Shown: positions 42,740 through 51,401 of the stretch, piece by piece
Layout: each line of letters starts with the position of its first letter
Numbering within the stretch: position 1 is the first letter of the stretch
NCBI GenBank assembly: GCA_026419775.2
Contig: JAOPGA020001300.1
Location: 1-51,401, forward strand
DNA from: Acrasis kona
Taxonomy: Eukaryota; Heterolobosea; Eutetramitea; Acrasida; Acrasidae
Direction of reading: 5' to 3'
Length of the DNA stretch: 51,401 nt
Notes under the pieces: generated by a model
The model's input: only the letters and a program-made list of their open reading frames with translations
Database searches by the model: none
Told to the model about the DNA's origin: nothing
Made by a program: the position numbers and the translations under genes

Positions 42740-43277
42740 ATGATGTCATCACCGTCTGCTGTTACTGACACGAAAGGATGGAGCACAATATATCCCATAT
42801 ATATCGATGCAGGGAGGGCATATGACGATGGGCGCAGAATTGCAAAAGACAAGGCGGTATCAAATCCCACTGCCGCAGAAATATATGACATTTGTTATCA
42901 TTTGAGAGTTCCTTGCGTGTTTATGGTTTGTGAAATGATCTCTATGATAATTGACGATTTAGAGAGATAAGAAACACCCACGCGATCAATATAATCCAGG
43001 TTGTGTAAAAGTAAAATTATTCGAATTAGACGAGGATACCGATAGCAAGCAGCCAACAACTAAATTTTTAAGAAGTAAGTAATTTTGGGTAAAGATGTAT
43101 TAATCATTAATAGAAAAGGATTTACTGATTGAAGTCTGCACGCTCGTACCCAAACTAGAATCAAGAATTAAGAAAGCAGCAGAAGCTGCCAAAGAAGCAG
43201 CAAAAAAACCAGCAGAGCAGCCTAAGCAGCAGAAGAAGTCAAATCAACAAGGTGGAAAGAAGAAGAACAAGAAGTAA
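42740..43277 (+). CDS. SRP19: Signal recognition particle 19 kDa protein (150 aa)
   Basis: Exons 42740..42925, 42972..43074 and 43114..43277; introns of 46 and 39 nt. It starts MMSSPSAVTDTKGWSTIYPI. Family landmarks are the N-terminal STIYPIYIDAGRAYDDGRRI, VSNPTAAEIYDIC, LRVPCVFM, then KHPRDQYNPGCVKVKLFE across the splice, and a Lys-rich tail (GGKKKNKK). SRP19 binds helices 6 and 8 of SRP RNA and prepares the particle for SRP54, serving co-translational targeting to the ER. The first intron acceptor was chosen because it restores the conserved HPRD; alternative AGs nearby break the frame. Confidence 0.92.
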
Positions 43278-43378
43278 AATAAAGCAATAGCAAAGAAAAG
43301 AAATCCATCATATCAATGTGAACGATGTAGTTAACACTTATAAAAACAATTTATTTAAAAATCTCCTCCATAAACTTT

Positions 43379-43690
43379 TTAAGTTACGCCGTGTTCACAG
43401 AACAATCCTTGTTCGAGAAAATCTTTTAGAGAGCTAAGATTATAGAACATGACATCTACAAAACATGAGGTATTAGAAGGTGTTGCTTTATTGTTTTCAT
43501 GTTATGACGACTGATTTCACATCCTTTGAAACAACGTACGTAGATCTCTAATCGCTTGTTTGTCACCCTTGTTAATCGTCTTCTATTCCATCTCCATTCG
43601 TGCAAATACCTTTATGAAGCGTTGATATCAATTGAAGCAATCCTGTTTTTAAAGTTGCAAGTAAAGTTACAAGTAAAAATGAACTTGCTC
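43379..43690 (-). pseudogene. Decayed coding fragments on minus strand
   Basis: Three minus-strand stretches read like protein but in different frames: TLKTGLLQLISTLHKGI (near 43600-43660), WRWNRRRLTRVTNKRLEIYV (near 43530-43600), and SCFVDVMFYNLSSLKDFLEQ ending at TAA 43379-43381. A 53-nt intron (GTACGT ... AAAG, ending at 43486) could link part of them, but no full model with a start codon works. A degraded lineage-specific gene (F-box-like style) is my best guess. The remaining 43278-43378 is AT-rich with nothing seen. Confidence 0.3.
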
Positions 43691-44162
43691 ATCCCTCTTG
43701 TTGATGTTCACGAACGATAATGTCAATTAGCGTATCGATCCATAAAGTGCTAATTGGTAGACTATCATAACTTTTGTTTGTCACGTCAATAGTATGTCGT
43801 GGCAAAGTATATCTTCTGATAGACAAACAGTAGGCAGGTGACTCTACGTATGATCCTGTGCCCAGACAAGAACATACTAAAGAATAAAGTTGTACGGTGG
43901 ATAAGACCAAATACCTCAAGTTTTTTTCTCCCATGACAAGTGCATATATCATAATCAAGTTACTTAGAGTTAAAGGACAACATTGATCGCCATAATCTGC
44001 CAAAATACTGACTTCTGCCATTATTGGATCCACGCTGTCGGCCCATAATAGATAAACTTCCGTGACGATTTGTAGTGGCCAGTTGAACGGTCTCCAAGAC
44101 ACTCCTTTACATATCTCGCGAACTGTCTGGTCAAGGGCAGGCGAGAACGTTGTAGTATTCGA
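43689..44162 (-). CDS. EXPERA/EBP-like membrane protein, 5' end unresolved
   Basis: Open for 157 codons to TGA at 43689. There is no ATG; the frame begins after a TGA at 44163-44165, so a 5' exon is missing or the model is incomplete. The chain has FNWPLQIVTEVYLLWADSVD followed by PIMAEVSILADYGDQ, a Leu-rich helix (LTLSNLIMIYALVMGEKN) and LRYLVLSTVQLYSLVCSCLG. The order W..Y...D, E, then a helix, then LR..L...VQLY, resembles the EXPERA domain of EBP sterol isomerase and TM6SF/TMEM97 proteins. The match is weak and from memory. The expected final Trp-rich segment may be TLWIDTLIDIIV. An ER location would follow if correct. Confidence 0.4.
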   Translation of the reverse strand, partial: SNTTTFSPALDQTVREICKGVSWRPFNWPLQIVTEVYLLWADSVDPIMAEVSILADYGDQCCPLTLSNLIMIYALVMGEKNLRYLVLSTVQLYSLVCSCLGTGSYVESPAYCLSIRRYTLPRHTIDVTNKSYDSLPISTLWIDTLIDIIVREHQQEG

Positions 44163-44338
44163 TCAGGGCTGTTTAGTGTGAAAACTGAATAAAATGCAAT
44201 GTCATGTAGGGTCTGTTCATTAACCTCACAGATGCTTAGGAGTCATATTTTTCATGCATTTCGATACAGAGTCACATGGTTGTTTTCTGAAATTGAAATC
44301 GAGAGGTCGAGATCGTAACTCCACCAACTTTACAAAAA

Positions 44339-45215
44339 ATGCTACACACCACATTGATTCTGGTGTGCTTTGTCGCCACCACGTTCGCACAAATAACATG
44401 CGGTATAGATGCTGGATCTGAATATATTGATCTTTCTCCACTAAGCAATGTGGATACATACACGTACGAGTCAAAAGTAGACCAATACACGTACTATTTT
44501 AATATTTGCAAGAACACAAACATAAAGTGTGATGGTAACATTAAATGTGTTTCTCAAATTTGACTTTTATAGGAGAATTATATCCAGGCATCCAAATGGT
44601 AGGAGACAGTTGCATTGCATATCTGGGAAAATATGACGCTGGGACGGAGATTAGTTTGTTAGGTATTTACATGTTATTCTTCATCATCCCGACTCTGTAG
44701 ATCCTAAGGATTCCAAAAAGGGAGCTCAAATAACGTATAAACACGGAAAAGAGGCATTAGACTATGAAAGAAGACTGACAATCAGACTATTGTGCGATCC
44801 CAAAGCTTCACACGAACAATCCAAAACATTAATTGAACACGAAGGTCAAGTTCCACCATCGGGAAAAAAAGATTATTACGAAGAATTCTTTGCTATGGTC
44901 ACACCATACGCATGCCCTGGGCCTAGAAGTAACACTCTTGGAGGCCTAGGATATGGTGGTCTCATTATGGTGATGTAAGTATATGAATTTTATTATTGAG
45001 TTGCTAATCAGAGATTGTTATCGTTGCTGGTACTTTACTTCATCATTGGTGCCTTAGTGCTAAAGTTCTATGTCAAAAAAGAGACGCTACCTGAGCTTAT
45101 TCCAAACAAAGATTTCTGGTTCGACCTTCCACACCTCGTTTTGGGTGGGCTCTTGTTTATCAAAGAATTATTTGTCAAGTACGTGCTTCGCAGAGGTTCC
45201 TATAGCGAAGTTTAA
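44339..45215 (+). CDS. ATG27 / mannose-6-phosphate-receptor-like membrane protein (253 aa)
   Basis: Exons 44339..44534, 44573..44662, 44701..44974 and 45014..45215; introns of 38, 38 and 39 nt. A signal peptide (MLHTTLILVCFVATTFA) is followed by a lumenal domain with spaced cysteines: YYFNICKNTNIKCDG, GDSCIAYLG, ITYKHG and LTIRLLCDPK, the beta-rich MRH/ATG27 pattern. A stalk (GPRSNTLGGLGYGG) leads to one TM helix (MVILLSLLVLYFIIGALVL) and a cytosolic tail ending RRGSYSEV. It should cycle between Golgi, endosomes and autophagic membranes like yeast Atg27 or cation-dependent MPR; which of the two is unclear. For the last intron I prefer GTAAGT with the acceptor CAGAG at 45013; an alternative uses GTGATG with CAG at 45011. 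Confidence 0.82.
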
Positions 45216-45351
45216 TAAAAGTATATTTTGTAATCATCAATTCGGATTGGTTGCCTTCTGTGAAATTGTGGTTGCTTGAAATTTTGAATTGTGAAAAAGA
45301 ATCCACACGCCGGAATTTATAACGTGCTGAAGTGTGATATAGCCAATAAAC

Positions 45352-46250
45352 ATGAAAGTAAGACATTGATAACAACACCCATGAGCCTTGTCCTATGTAC
45401 ATAACACTGTTGTAGTCATGGTCTATTATGCACATGGGTGTTTCCAATAATATATACTAACACTAATAAAGATTTTAATTGCCTCACCCGACAACGGAAC
45501 AAACAAAATCTTCGAAATCACCGAAGAAATCAATCTGTACGATATATTATTTACTTTGAATGTCTTACATCCCTACTTAGACGTACCCTATATGACAGAA
45601 AATTGAGCGATGAGTTCGATGGATCCGGTCTAGGTAACGAATTCAAGGGCTACCACTTCAAAATTGTTGGTGGACAAGACAAGGATGGTTTCCCAATGAA
45701 ACAAGGTGTCTTGGTAGCTTCACGTGTCAAGTTGCTCTTGGAGCGTGGTGATGTTGGATTCCAAAAATGGAGAGGCCGCAAGGGAGAGAGACGCAGGAAG
45801 TCCGTCCGTGGTTGCATTCTTGGACCTGACATGTCTGTTGTTCAATTGAGCATCGTCAAGAAGGGAGACGCCGAACTACCAGGATTGACCGACAACACCC
45901 GCCCACGTTCACTTGGACCCAAGCGTGCCTCCAAGATCCGCAAGCTCTTCAACTTGAGCAAGGAGGATAACGTCCGCAAGTACGTTGTCAAGCACAAGAA
46001 GAAGATCGGAAAGAAGGAAGGTGTCTTGAAAGGACCCAAGATCCAACGTTTAATCACCCCTGAACGCCTCAGAAGAAGAGTTGTATTGAGGAACAGAATG
46101 GCCGCCAGAAGAGAGAAGACCGCCACCGAGAGAGAGCAATACGCAACACTTCTAAAGAAGAGAAAGAGGGAAGCCAACGATGCCAGCAAAGAGAGAAAGA
46201 AGGCAAAGAAGGCACAAGCAGAAGCCACCAAACAAACCACAACTGCTTAA
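45352..46250 (+). CDS. RPS6: 40S ribosomal protein S6 (eS6, 246 aa)
   Basis: Exon 1 is only ATGAAA (45352..45357). A 114-nt intron follows to 45471, then exon 2 (45472..45536), a 44-nt intron, and exon 3 (45581..46250). Spliced protein starts [20 protein letters not shown] then [12 protein letters not shown], matching the eS6 start. Conserved blocks are [59 protein letters not shown] and [20 protein letters not shown]. The Lys/Arg-rich tail replaces the animal phosphorylated RRLS cluster. The position of intron 1 right after the start codon and its unusual length are typical for ribosomal protein genes in some lineages. Confidence 0.95.
45374..45442 (+). promoter_or_regulatory. Stem-loop inside the long eS6 intron
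   Basis: AACACCCATG (45374-45383) and CATGGGTGTT (45433-45442) are perfect 10-bp complements within intron 1 (45358..45471). Folding removes 69 nt from the path, leaving about 45 nt between the splice sites, the normal intron size here. The ACTAAC branch site (near 45457) stays outside the stem. Confidence 0.6.
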
Positions 46251-46397
46251 ATATTAACATTAAAAGTTTTTAAAAAATGACATATTTATTAGTTTGTCGC
46301 TTGTTGTTTTCGTGTCTTGCAAGAATCTATCTAGTGGTCACACGTATGTCACAAAGTGTTACAATATTAATGACAAGAAATTTTTCAACTGATATAT

Positions 46398-48186
46398 TTA
46401 ATTTAATGGTGAGGAAATGTCTAGTACCAACATTGTTTGCTTCGGTAGTTTGTATTCATGGGTCTTGGGTGGGGCTACAATTTTCTTTGTAGGAGGTTTA
46501 ATTGTTGTCAAGTACCTACTCGCCACCTGGATCTTTGATTTTTTATTCTCCCGCGGTGACAGCGGTGCCATTAGATGTGACGTACGAGGTGATGGACTTC
46601 TATTACCACCTAGAGATGATGCAGATCTTGATGATACGTCCTCATCTTGTGCGTTGTGAGACATTGACGATGAAGAACGCGCTGTCATGGAACCTGTGGG
46701 TGTTGGAAGATTTCTCTTCTTTCCAATCGGAGCTCTAGTTAGCATGGATAGGGCAAACGGGTCTCCCGTCTTCACAGCCATCTTGATGGCAAACTCTAGG
46801 AATACATCATACTTCTCGTAACCTTCGCAGGGGTATATCTTATAATAATTGTTCATGAGACCATCCTCTACATCGGTGTGTTCTTTATGGCACTGTTCCC
46901 TTCTAGCGGATTGTTCTTCAGCAGATAGCTGTGGAGCAGGAACTACATTTTTTGTCTTTATTCGCTCCATAGCTTTTGCTCTTTCTTGTTTCCTACATCT
47001 AATTCTCTCATTTGGATCAAGAGCCAACAACTTCATCGTTTCAGTTAAAAGATTAGTTTTGACTACTCTGTCCAATAATGTATCAGTATTGAATGAAGGC
47101 GAGTGATTCACTTCTATTAACCATGGCGATAACTTGTCGTCGAGGAAAATGTCGAAGCCGAGAATTTCAAAGCAACAAAAGTCCCCATTCAAATTAGATC
47201 CCATACAACTTCTATATTGATGTTTAAGTTGAGGTTGTATAGATATGATTGTTTTTATGATGATGCTTGAAATGCTTTCCCAAATCTCATCAGGGTTTTG
47301 TCCCTGCTTAGTGAGATAGTCATTCAAAAATTCGAAATTTCTTTTACTACCCTTGCTGAAATCATCTGTCTTTTCGAATTGATCATTATTTTTATTTAGT
47401 GAGTAATTTGTGAGATGCATGTATGGAATTTTCTTATTCTTATTAGTATGATTTGATCAAGGAGATACTTACCAAGTTCCTGTTTGAAGGTTTTTTGTAA
47501 GGTTCAGTACATAATCTAACCAATCCATCTTTAAAAAGTAGAACCCGAAGAGGATCTACTGATACAACGAGCACGTATACTCGTAGATCAAATTTGTATC
47601 CTTCTATAAGATAAGGAGAATCTAAATAAAGTTGGACAACTGAATCCCCGTGTTTATCGACATCGTCCTTATCCCTAGTCAAGATAATACCTTTACCTTG
47701 ACACCCAGCACTGGGTTTGATTATGAAAGTCCCTTGAGCATCTCTCTTAAATGATGCCGCACTAGATAGTTAGTATCACATAAAAAGAATCATACTCATG
47801 AGGCAATATCTACTTGGTGATTAAAAATAAAAAATGAAAAATGTATTTACCCAAGTTTGAGGAATGAATGAATACTCTTCTGGAAACTCCTTTTTCATTC
47901 TGTTTAAATTTCTGGCAAGTGGAACCTTTCGACAAATTCCATTCATCCCAGGAAAGTGATTGATCCTTTGGTAATCCTTCAAACGCATCATTCTCTCAGG
48001 ACCAATCGACGTATCTGTCCAAAGTACAGTCCAATCGTCGGAGTTCTTCTTCACTTCGGTCCATCCTAGAGAATTTGCACATCTACGAACTATTTCATAT
48101 TTACAGTTGTTCAAATCGATGATGATTGCAGGATTCAGCTTATTGACCGCATCAGTACTAACCTCCCCCTCTTTACTTGCTGACAT
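46398..48186 (-). CDS. Tubulin tyrosine ligase-like (TTLL) polyglutamylase (559 aa)
   Basis: Exons 47851..48186, 47780..47809 (only 30 nt), 47473..47745 and 46398..47438; introns of 41, 34 and 34 nt. Landmarks of the TTL ATP-grasp domain appear in order: INHFPGMNGICRKVPLARNL, FPEEYSFIPQTW|ILPHEYDSF, GTFIIKPSAGCQGKGIILT, SPYLIEGYKFDLRVYVLV, IPYMHLTNYSLNK and LGFDIFLDDKLSPWLIEVNH followed by SPSFNTDT. KPSAGCQGKGI and the EVNHSPSF motif mark a glutamylase rather than a tyrosine ligase, closest to TTLL6/13. It would add glutamate chains to tubulin tails, for example on axonemes. The C-terminal 130 residues are disordered and Ser/Pro-rich. Confidence 0.92.
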
Positions 48187-48214
48187 TGTTTTGTTAAAGC
48201 TTTGTCAACTTTAG

Positions 48215-48481
48215 AGCGGGAATCAAGTACAACTTGCCAAAAGAAACCGCCAAACCGCTTTCAGGCAAGCAGACCTTTTTAGACATCTCTTTGAATGCTC
48301 GTATCACGATTCATTGGTGATGCAATATAGATTGAAACCAGTAGTACATGAAGAGTCGATTTATAACTTAAAAATTTTTGGTTACCAATCCTCGCTTCAA
48401 AAGGGATATCAAGAACAAATTAATAAGTGCCACAGTGGTGCAGCCGTATGGGAGCTTGTCTTCGTTTACAAGAATAGTTGA
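48215..48481 (+). pseudogene. Coding-like fragment, 88 codons, no start
   Basis: Plus-strand frame is open from after TAG 48212-48214 to TGA 48479-48481. The translation is convincing protein (LAKRNRQTAFRQADLFRHLF, VVHEESIYNLKIFGYQSSLQ, WELVFVYKNS). The only internal ATG (48322) would give 53 aa. TTTAG just before 48215 could be a splice acceptor, but only about 30 bp separate it from the divergent TTLL start, so no 5' exon fits. Probably the 3' remnant of a lost gene. No family recognised. Confidence 0.35.
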
Positions 48482-48610
48482 TGGTGTTTACTATATTGGA
48501 CAGATGGCTTCTACGGTGTTATTAAAAAACAAATAAAAACGAACATTTGTCATAGGTCCGATGTTAATAGAAAATGTATGTGTTTAATGTTGAACAGAAA
48601 TTTTATGTAT

Positions 48611-49053
48611 TTATTCTTGCTCTTCAGTCTTCAACTTACCACGGGCGTTGACGACCTTAATATCCAACTCTCTTGCGCGCTCCAAAAGCTTGATCCTCTT
48701 TCTAGCACCGACAGATTGGCCAATGACGGCTTGGTATTTGTGGTTGTGCATTAATAGAACTTCAAGCTCTTGAGAGTTGTTGACAACATAACGTATGAAT
48801 CCATTTTTGTCGTGATAACGTGTTCTCTTGTCAGTTCCGAAACCAATGCTTGGCATTGGTCCACGACCTCTGTAGTGTCTTCTTAAAGGATTGTCGATAC
48901 CCTTAGGTCTTCTCCAGGTGGTTTGCTACAAGGACATTAGAATTTTTTCACACAACAATAACATACGATTCTCTTGAATTGATGGGCCTGGAATCTCTTG
49001 AATGGCTTTGTTCTCTTGTGTACGACTGGGGTTTTTAATACCTTCTTGACCAT
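48611..49053 (-). CDS. RPL32: 60S ribosomal protein L32 (eL32, 133 aa)
   Basis: Exon 1 48967..49053 and exon 2 48611..48925, with a 41-nt intron. Protein MVKKVLKTPVVHKRTKPFKR then QAHQFKRI|QTTWRRPKGIDN and PLRRHYRGRGPMPSIGFGTD follow the eL32 signature closely. KRTRYHDKNGFIRYVVNNSQ, LEVLLMHNHKYQAVIGQSVG and ARKRIKLLERARELDIKVVN complete it. Length is that of the family. No long intron is found here, unlike eS6. The 282 bp beyond the start (49054-49335) shows nothing else. Confidence 0.96.
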
Positions 49054-49335
49054 CTTCTATTATGTATTATGGCTGTTTGTGGGTGTTCACAAATCTTTTT
49101 TCAACAAAGTTTGGTTGATTTCACACTTCGATTTTCGATTGCTTGGAAAATTCTCCTCTTACAATAATATTCAAGACAAGCAAAGATGATGACAACAAGG
49201 CCGTTCTGTCATAGTCGCTACACAGATGATGCGACTAGTGATACAAAGTGATGCAATATATTATTGAACAACGATGGGTATTTTATATTAGAGATAAACA
49301 GGTCGATTAATGGTTTTAATACATTTATTACATTT

Positions 49336-49743
49336 TTATATTATATCACAATCAATTAATCGCTGTTCCTGTTCTCTCATCTCCTTTTCTGTTTTATATT
49401 GCCCACTTTGATGTATTATGGACTCCCGGTCGGAACACTTATCTCGAGATAATACGGGATTGAAAATAGATGATTGCTTTCGCGGAATTTGTCCACTTTC
49501 TTTGATGCCACCCCCCACACTACTAGAGCGGACTAACATTTTGTGTATTATAGTAGCACCAGCAGCTACCAACGCCAATAATAAAAGTAGTGCTAAAAAG
49601 CGAATTATCCAATTAGGCATCTTCTTTTCGTCTTCTATCCCAATGCTCCCTCTGTGTGAATCAGATACTCCTAAAAATTTACGTCCCCTTTTATGAAGAG
49701 AGGTTTGATATGGTTCATGAATGCTGTGTGTCTTTGATGACAT
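49336..49743 (-). CDS. Single-pass membrane protein (135 aa)
   Basis: I start at ATG 49743 (MSSKTHSIHEPYQTSLHKRG); the frame extends to 49764 with a TTG only. A basic cytosolic segment is followed by one strong helix, WIIRFLALLLLLALVAAGAT (about residues 45-64), and a polar C-terminal domain with two cysteines (RDKCSDRESI and a final DCDII). No signal peptide, so a type II orientation is likely. Family not recognised. Confidence 0.6.
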   Translation of the reverse strand: MSSKTHSIHEPYQTSLHKRGRKFLGVSDSHRGSIGIEDEKKMPNWIIRFLALLLLLALVAAGATIIHKMLVRSSSVGGGIKESGQIPRKQSSIFNPVLSRDKCSDRESIIHQSGQYKTEKEMREQEQRLIDCDII

Positions 49744-50111
49744 TGTTTGATAATATTGTTCCAAAGTGTGTTCATTAATATTTTATAAATAGGACTTCGA
49801 ATATAACACGTTTTTATTGATTACAAAATTAAATTTCGTTCCTTCGAAAGTATTCGCACGTAATAAGGAATAGAAGAACATATAAAAGAACGTAAATTTA
49901 GTGCACAGATTTCATTCTGACATGAAAGCTTCGAGCTCTAATAAGATTTGATGTGCAAATCATATCCGATGTTGTAAAGAACAACTATTGAAAAATTCCG
50001 CAGAGGATGGTTCTCTGAAGATGAAGAGAGCTAATAGTAATATGGACGCTTTTCGCAAAGAAATACAAGAACACGAGAGCAAAGTATAAGAAGTACACTG
50101 TTCGAAAAAAA
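49744..50111. other. Intergenic region, partly relic
   Basis: Mostly AT-rich. Around 49970-50090 one frame reads CKEQLLKNSAEDGSLKMKRA and ends VFESKV-like at TAA; it may be the 5' part of the LRR pseudogene that follows. Confidence 0.35.
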
Positions 50112-50480
50112 GTCACAGATTCAGACATTACAAATGAACGTCTTAAAGGAGTACGAGACTTGAGTATGGCTGACTGCAAACAAATCACGATGCGGTATTT
50201 GTTCATTTTGAACGTATACATGCTCTTAACATTAGTTTTTGCAAACAAATCACTAATGCAGCATTCATTCACCTCAAAGGTATACATACTCTTGACATGC
50301 GTAGTTGCCAACATATCACTGATGCAGCATTTATTTGTCTCAAAAGTGTACGTACTCTTAAAATGGGTTGTTGCCAACAGGTCACTGACGCAGCATTCAT
50401 ACATCTTAAAGACATACGCTTTTAGTATTGATAGTTGCTATCAGATTTCGAACGAAACATATGTCAGGAGTCTTTTATGA
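50112..50480 (+). pseudogene. Decayed leucine-rich-repeat (F-box/LRR type) gene
   Basis: Four repeats of about 23 residues (69-72 nt) are visible: GVRDLSMADCKQIT, then (after dropping out of frame) ALNISFCKQITNAAFIHLKG, IHTLDMRSCQHITDAAFICL, VRTLKMGCCQQVTDAAFIHL. This is the cysteine-containing LRR of F-box/LRR proteins. A missing base at about 50188 (ATCAC-GATG) breaks repeat 1. A second shift at about 50420 follows KDIRF, after which IDSCYQISNETYVRSLL resumes in another frame. No start codon or F-box is intact. It is a dead member of an expanded family. Confidence 0.7.
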
Positions 50481-50964
50481 AAGAATGGATGAAACATGAC
50501 CTAATTGATTTTAAAAAACAGGTTAATCTGTGCTGGTTATACAAAGCGCATACATGTAAAGTCCATAGTGCTCTGTATTGTGATCACACATCATAAGTTG
50601 TACGTCCTGTCTTCAATTGGTTTTTGAGAAGAAAATAATATCAAAGTTGACCTATTTATTATGGAAGTGACAGATAAGAAGCGAATGTGTCCCGTTGCTG
50701 ATATGCAAATTGATTCTCTTTCGTCATTTGTTAATGATTATACTTTTGAATAAAATAGACATTTTATCTCTATCCTACTGCGCACGCCAATGACATTGTT
50801 TTAAGTGATGTTTTCGAAGTACTTCACTTCAGATCCACAAATGTGTTGTTTCTTCTGCACTTTGATACTTGTTTTGCCTGTATTCTTTTCCTCATCGTGT
50901 CAAATTGCAGTTTTACAATATCAATCAATCAAACACATCACGTTAGAAAACATCAGCTATCAAA
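50481..50964. other. Intergenic region
   Basis: AT-rich. A 30-codon plus-strand frame at 50661-50753 (MEVTDKKRMCPVADMQIDSL ...) is too short to claim as a gene. Otherwise nothing seen. Confidence 0.4.
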
Positions 50965-51401
50965 ATGAGTCTAACACCACAAGACAGAACAGACCGAGCA
51001 AAGAGATCTACCACAGTAAAATACTCACCAGACATTGCACCTAAGGAGCTCTATGATGAGGTGGCCAGAGGTATTGCAAGCAACGTAAAAATGGGACCTT
51101 TCACAGCAACTTCGGGAGTTATCCTACCATGTAATTAAGTTGAATCACATTCTAATTCGCCAATAGATTATCTCAATGCTTCAACCAACTTTTTGGATAA
51201 GGATGTTTCCCCTAAAATTGTTGAACTTATGGGCCATTACGTAGATAAGATTATAAAGCCTGTACTACCAGTTAGTGAGGAGCCTTCTTTGTGTGTAGGC
51301 ATGGAGGTAGCGGGTGGCGTAAGTAGAATACTAGAATGTTGATTGATTAACAATTCAGATGCTTGTATGCCAACTTGCCTCAGCAAAAAATTCCAATTTG
51401 A
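50965..51401 (+). CDS. Phosphoribosyltransferase-like protein, 5' part (partial)
   Basis: Exons 50965..51130, 51167..51318 and 51359 to the window edge; introns of 36 and 40 nt. ATG at 50965 follows TCAAA. It starts MSLTPQDRTDRAKRSTTVKY and contains FTATSGVILPYYLNASTNFL, which resembles the F..TSG..SPYYLD motif of orotate phosphoribosyltransferases. Then KIVELMGHYVDKIIKPVL and CVGMEVAGG|MLVCQLASAK, in the place where that family has its P-x-G-G-x-x-L-A loop. About 120 residues are visible and the PRPP-binding site lies beyond the window, so the exact reaction cannot be confirmed. Confidence 0.55.

Noticed and set aside
45358-45471. C/D-box snoRNA in the eS6 intron
   Set aside because: No RUGAUGA/CUGA pair with terminal stem; only the hairpin is clear.
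1-51401. CRISPR array, phage, plasmid or bacterial operon structure
   Set aside because: No regularly spaced repeats, no Shine-Dalgarno-led gene runs; genes have spliceosomal introns.

Overview
This window is a gene-dense, AT-rich nuclear segment from a unicellular eukaryote. Spliceosomal introns, a CCT chaperonin subunit, HRD1, SRP19, ALG14, a tubulin-glutamylase-type TTLL and an ATG27-like receptor all show this. An amoeboflagellate of the Heterolobosea, such as Naegleria, is my best guess. It rests on gene density, the very large NHL/Pro-Thr-repeat surface protein and F-box/LRR relics; it is an inference.

Gene structure is uniform. I placed about 40 introns by reading frame and family conservation. 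Nearly all are 31-47 nt, start GTAAGT, GTATGT or GTACG, and many carry an ACTAAC-like branch site near the acceptor. The exceptions are a 114-nt intron in the eS6 gene that contains a hairpin, a 52-nt intron in a doubtful small gene, and one probable GC-AG intron. Convergent genes end 1-31 nt apart.

Layout. 1-7.6 kb: end of a transposon-like gene, a candidate mini-membrane-protein gene, a frame-disrupted ankyrin gene, a long coiled-coil gene and a P-loop small-metabolite kinase. 7.6-13.9 kb: ankyrin-protein kinase, ALG14, aldo-keto reductase, CD2BP2/LIN1 (U5 snRNP) and an F-box protein, with two small inverted-repeat elements. 14-15.8 kb: a damaged Harbinger/DDE_Tnp_4 transposase. 15.9-25 kb: one giant type I membrane protein (two NHL arrays, a LamG-like domain, three EGF-like modules, a huge Pro-Thr stalk, one TM helix) interrupted by three frame breaks. 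25-33.5 kb: an acylated small protein, an aquaporin, a coiled-coil protein and a small membrane protein sharing a promoter, an ICE2/NARG2-like protein, and HRD1. 33.8-37.3 kb: membrane-anchored ALDH22-like dehydrogenase and a nucleolin-like RNA-binding protein. 37.3-39.2 kb: sparse, with one small gene, a tRNA-like fold and a GC-richer island of possibly foreign origin. 39.2-49.8 kb: Rab-like GTPase, BSD-domain protein, CCT3, SRP19, EXPERA-like protein, ATG27-like receptor, eS6, TTLL and eL32. 49.8-51.4 kb: decayed LRR gene and the start of a phosphoribosyltransferase-like gene.

Functionally this is mostly core housekeeping (ribosome, secretory pathway and ERAD, glycosylation, chaperonin, snRNP) mixed with lineage-expanded families (ankyrin, F-box/LRR, NHL) and transposon debris. 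No operon or defence-type cluster is evident.
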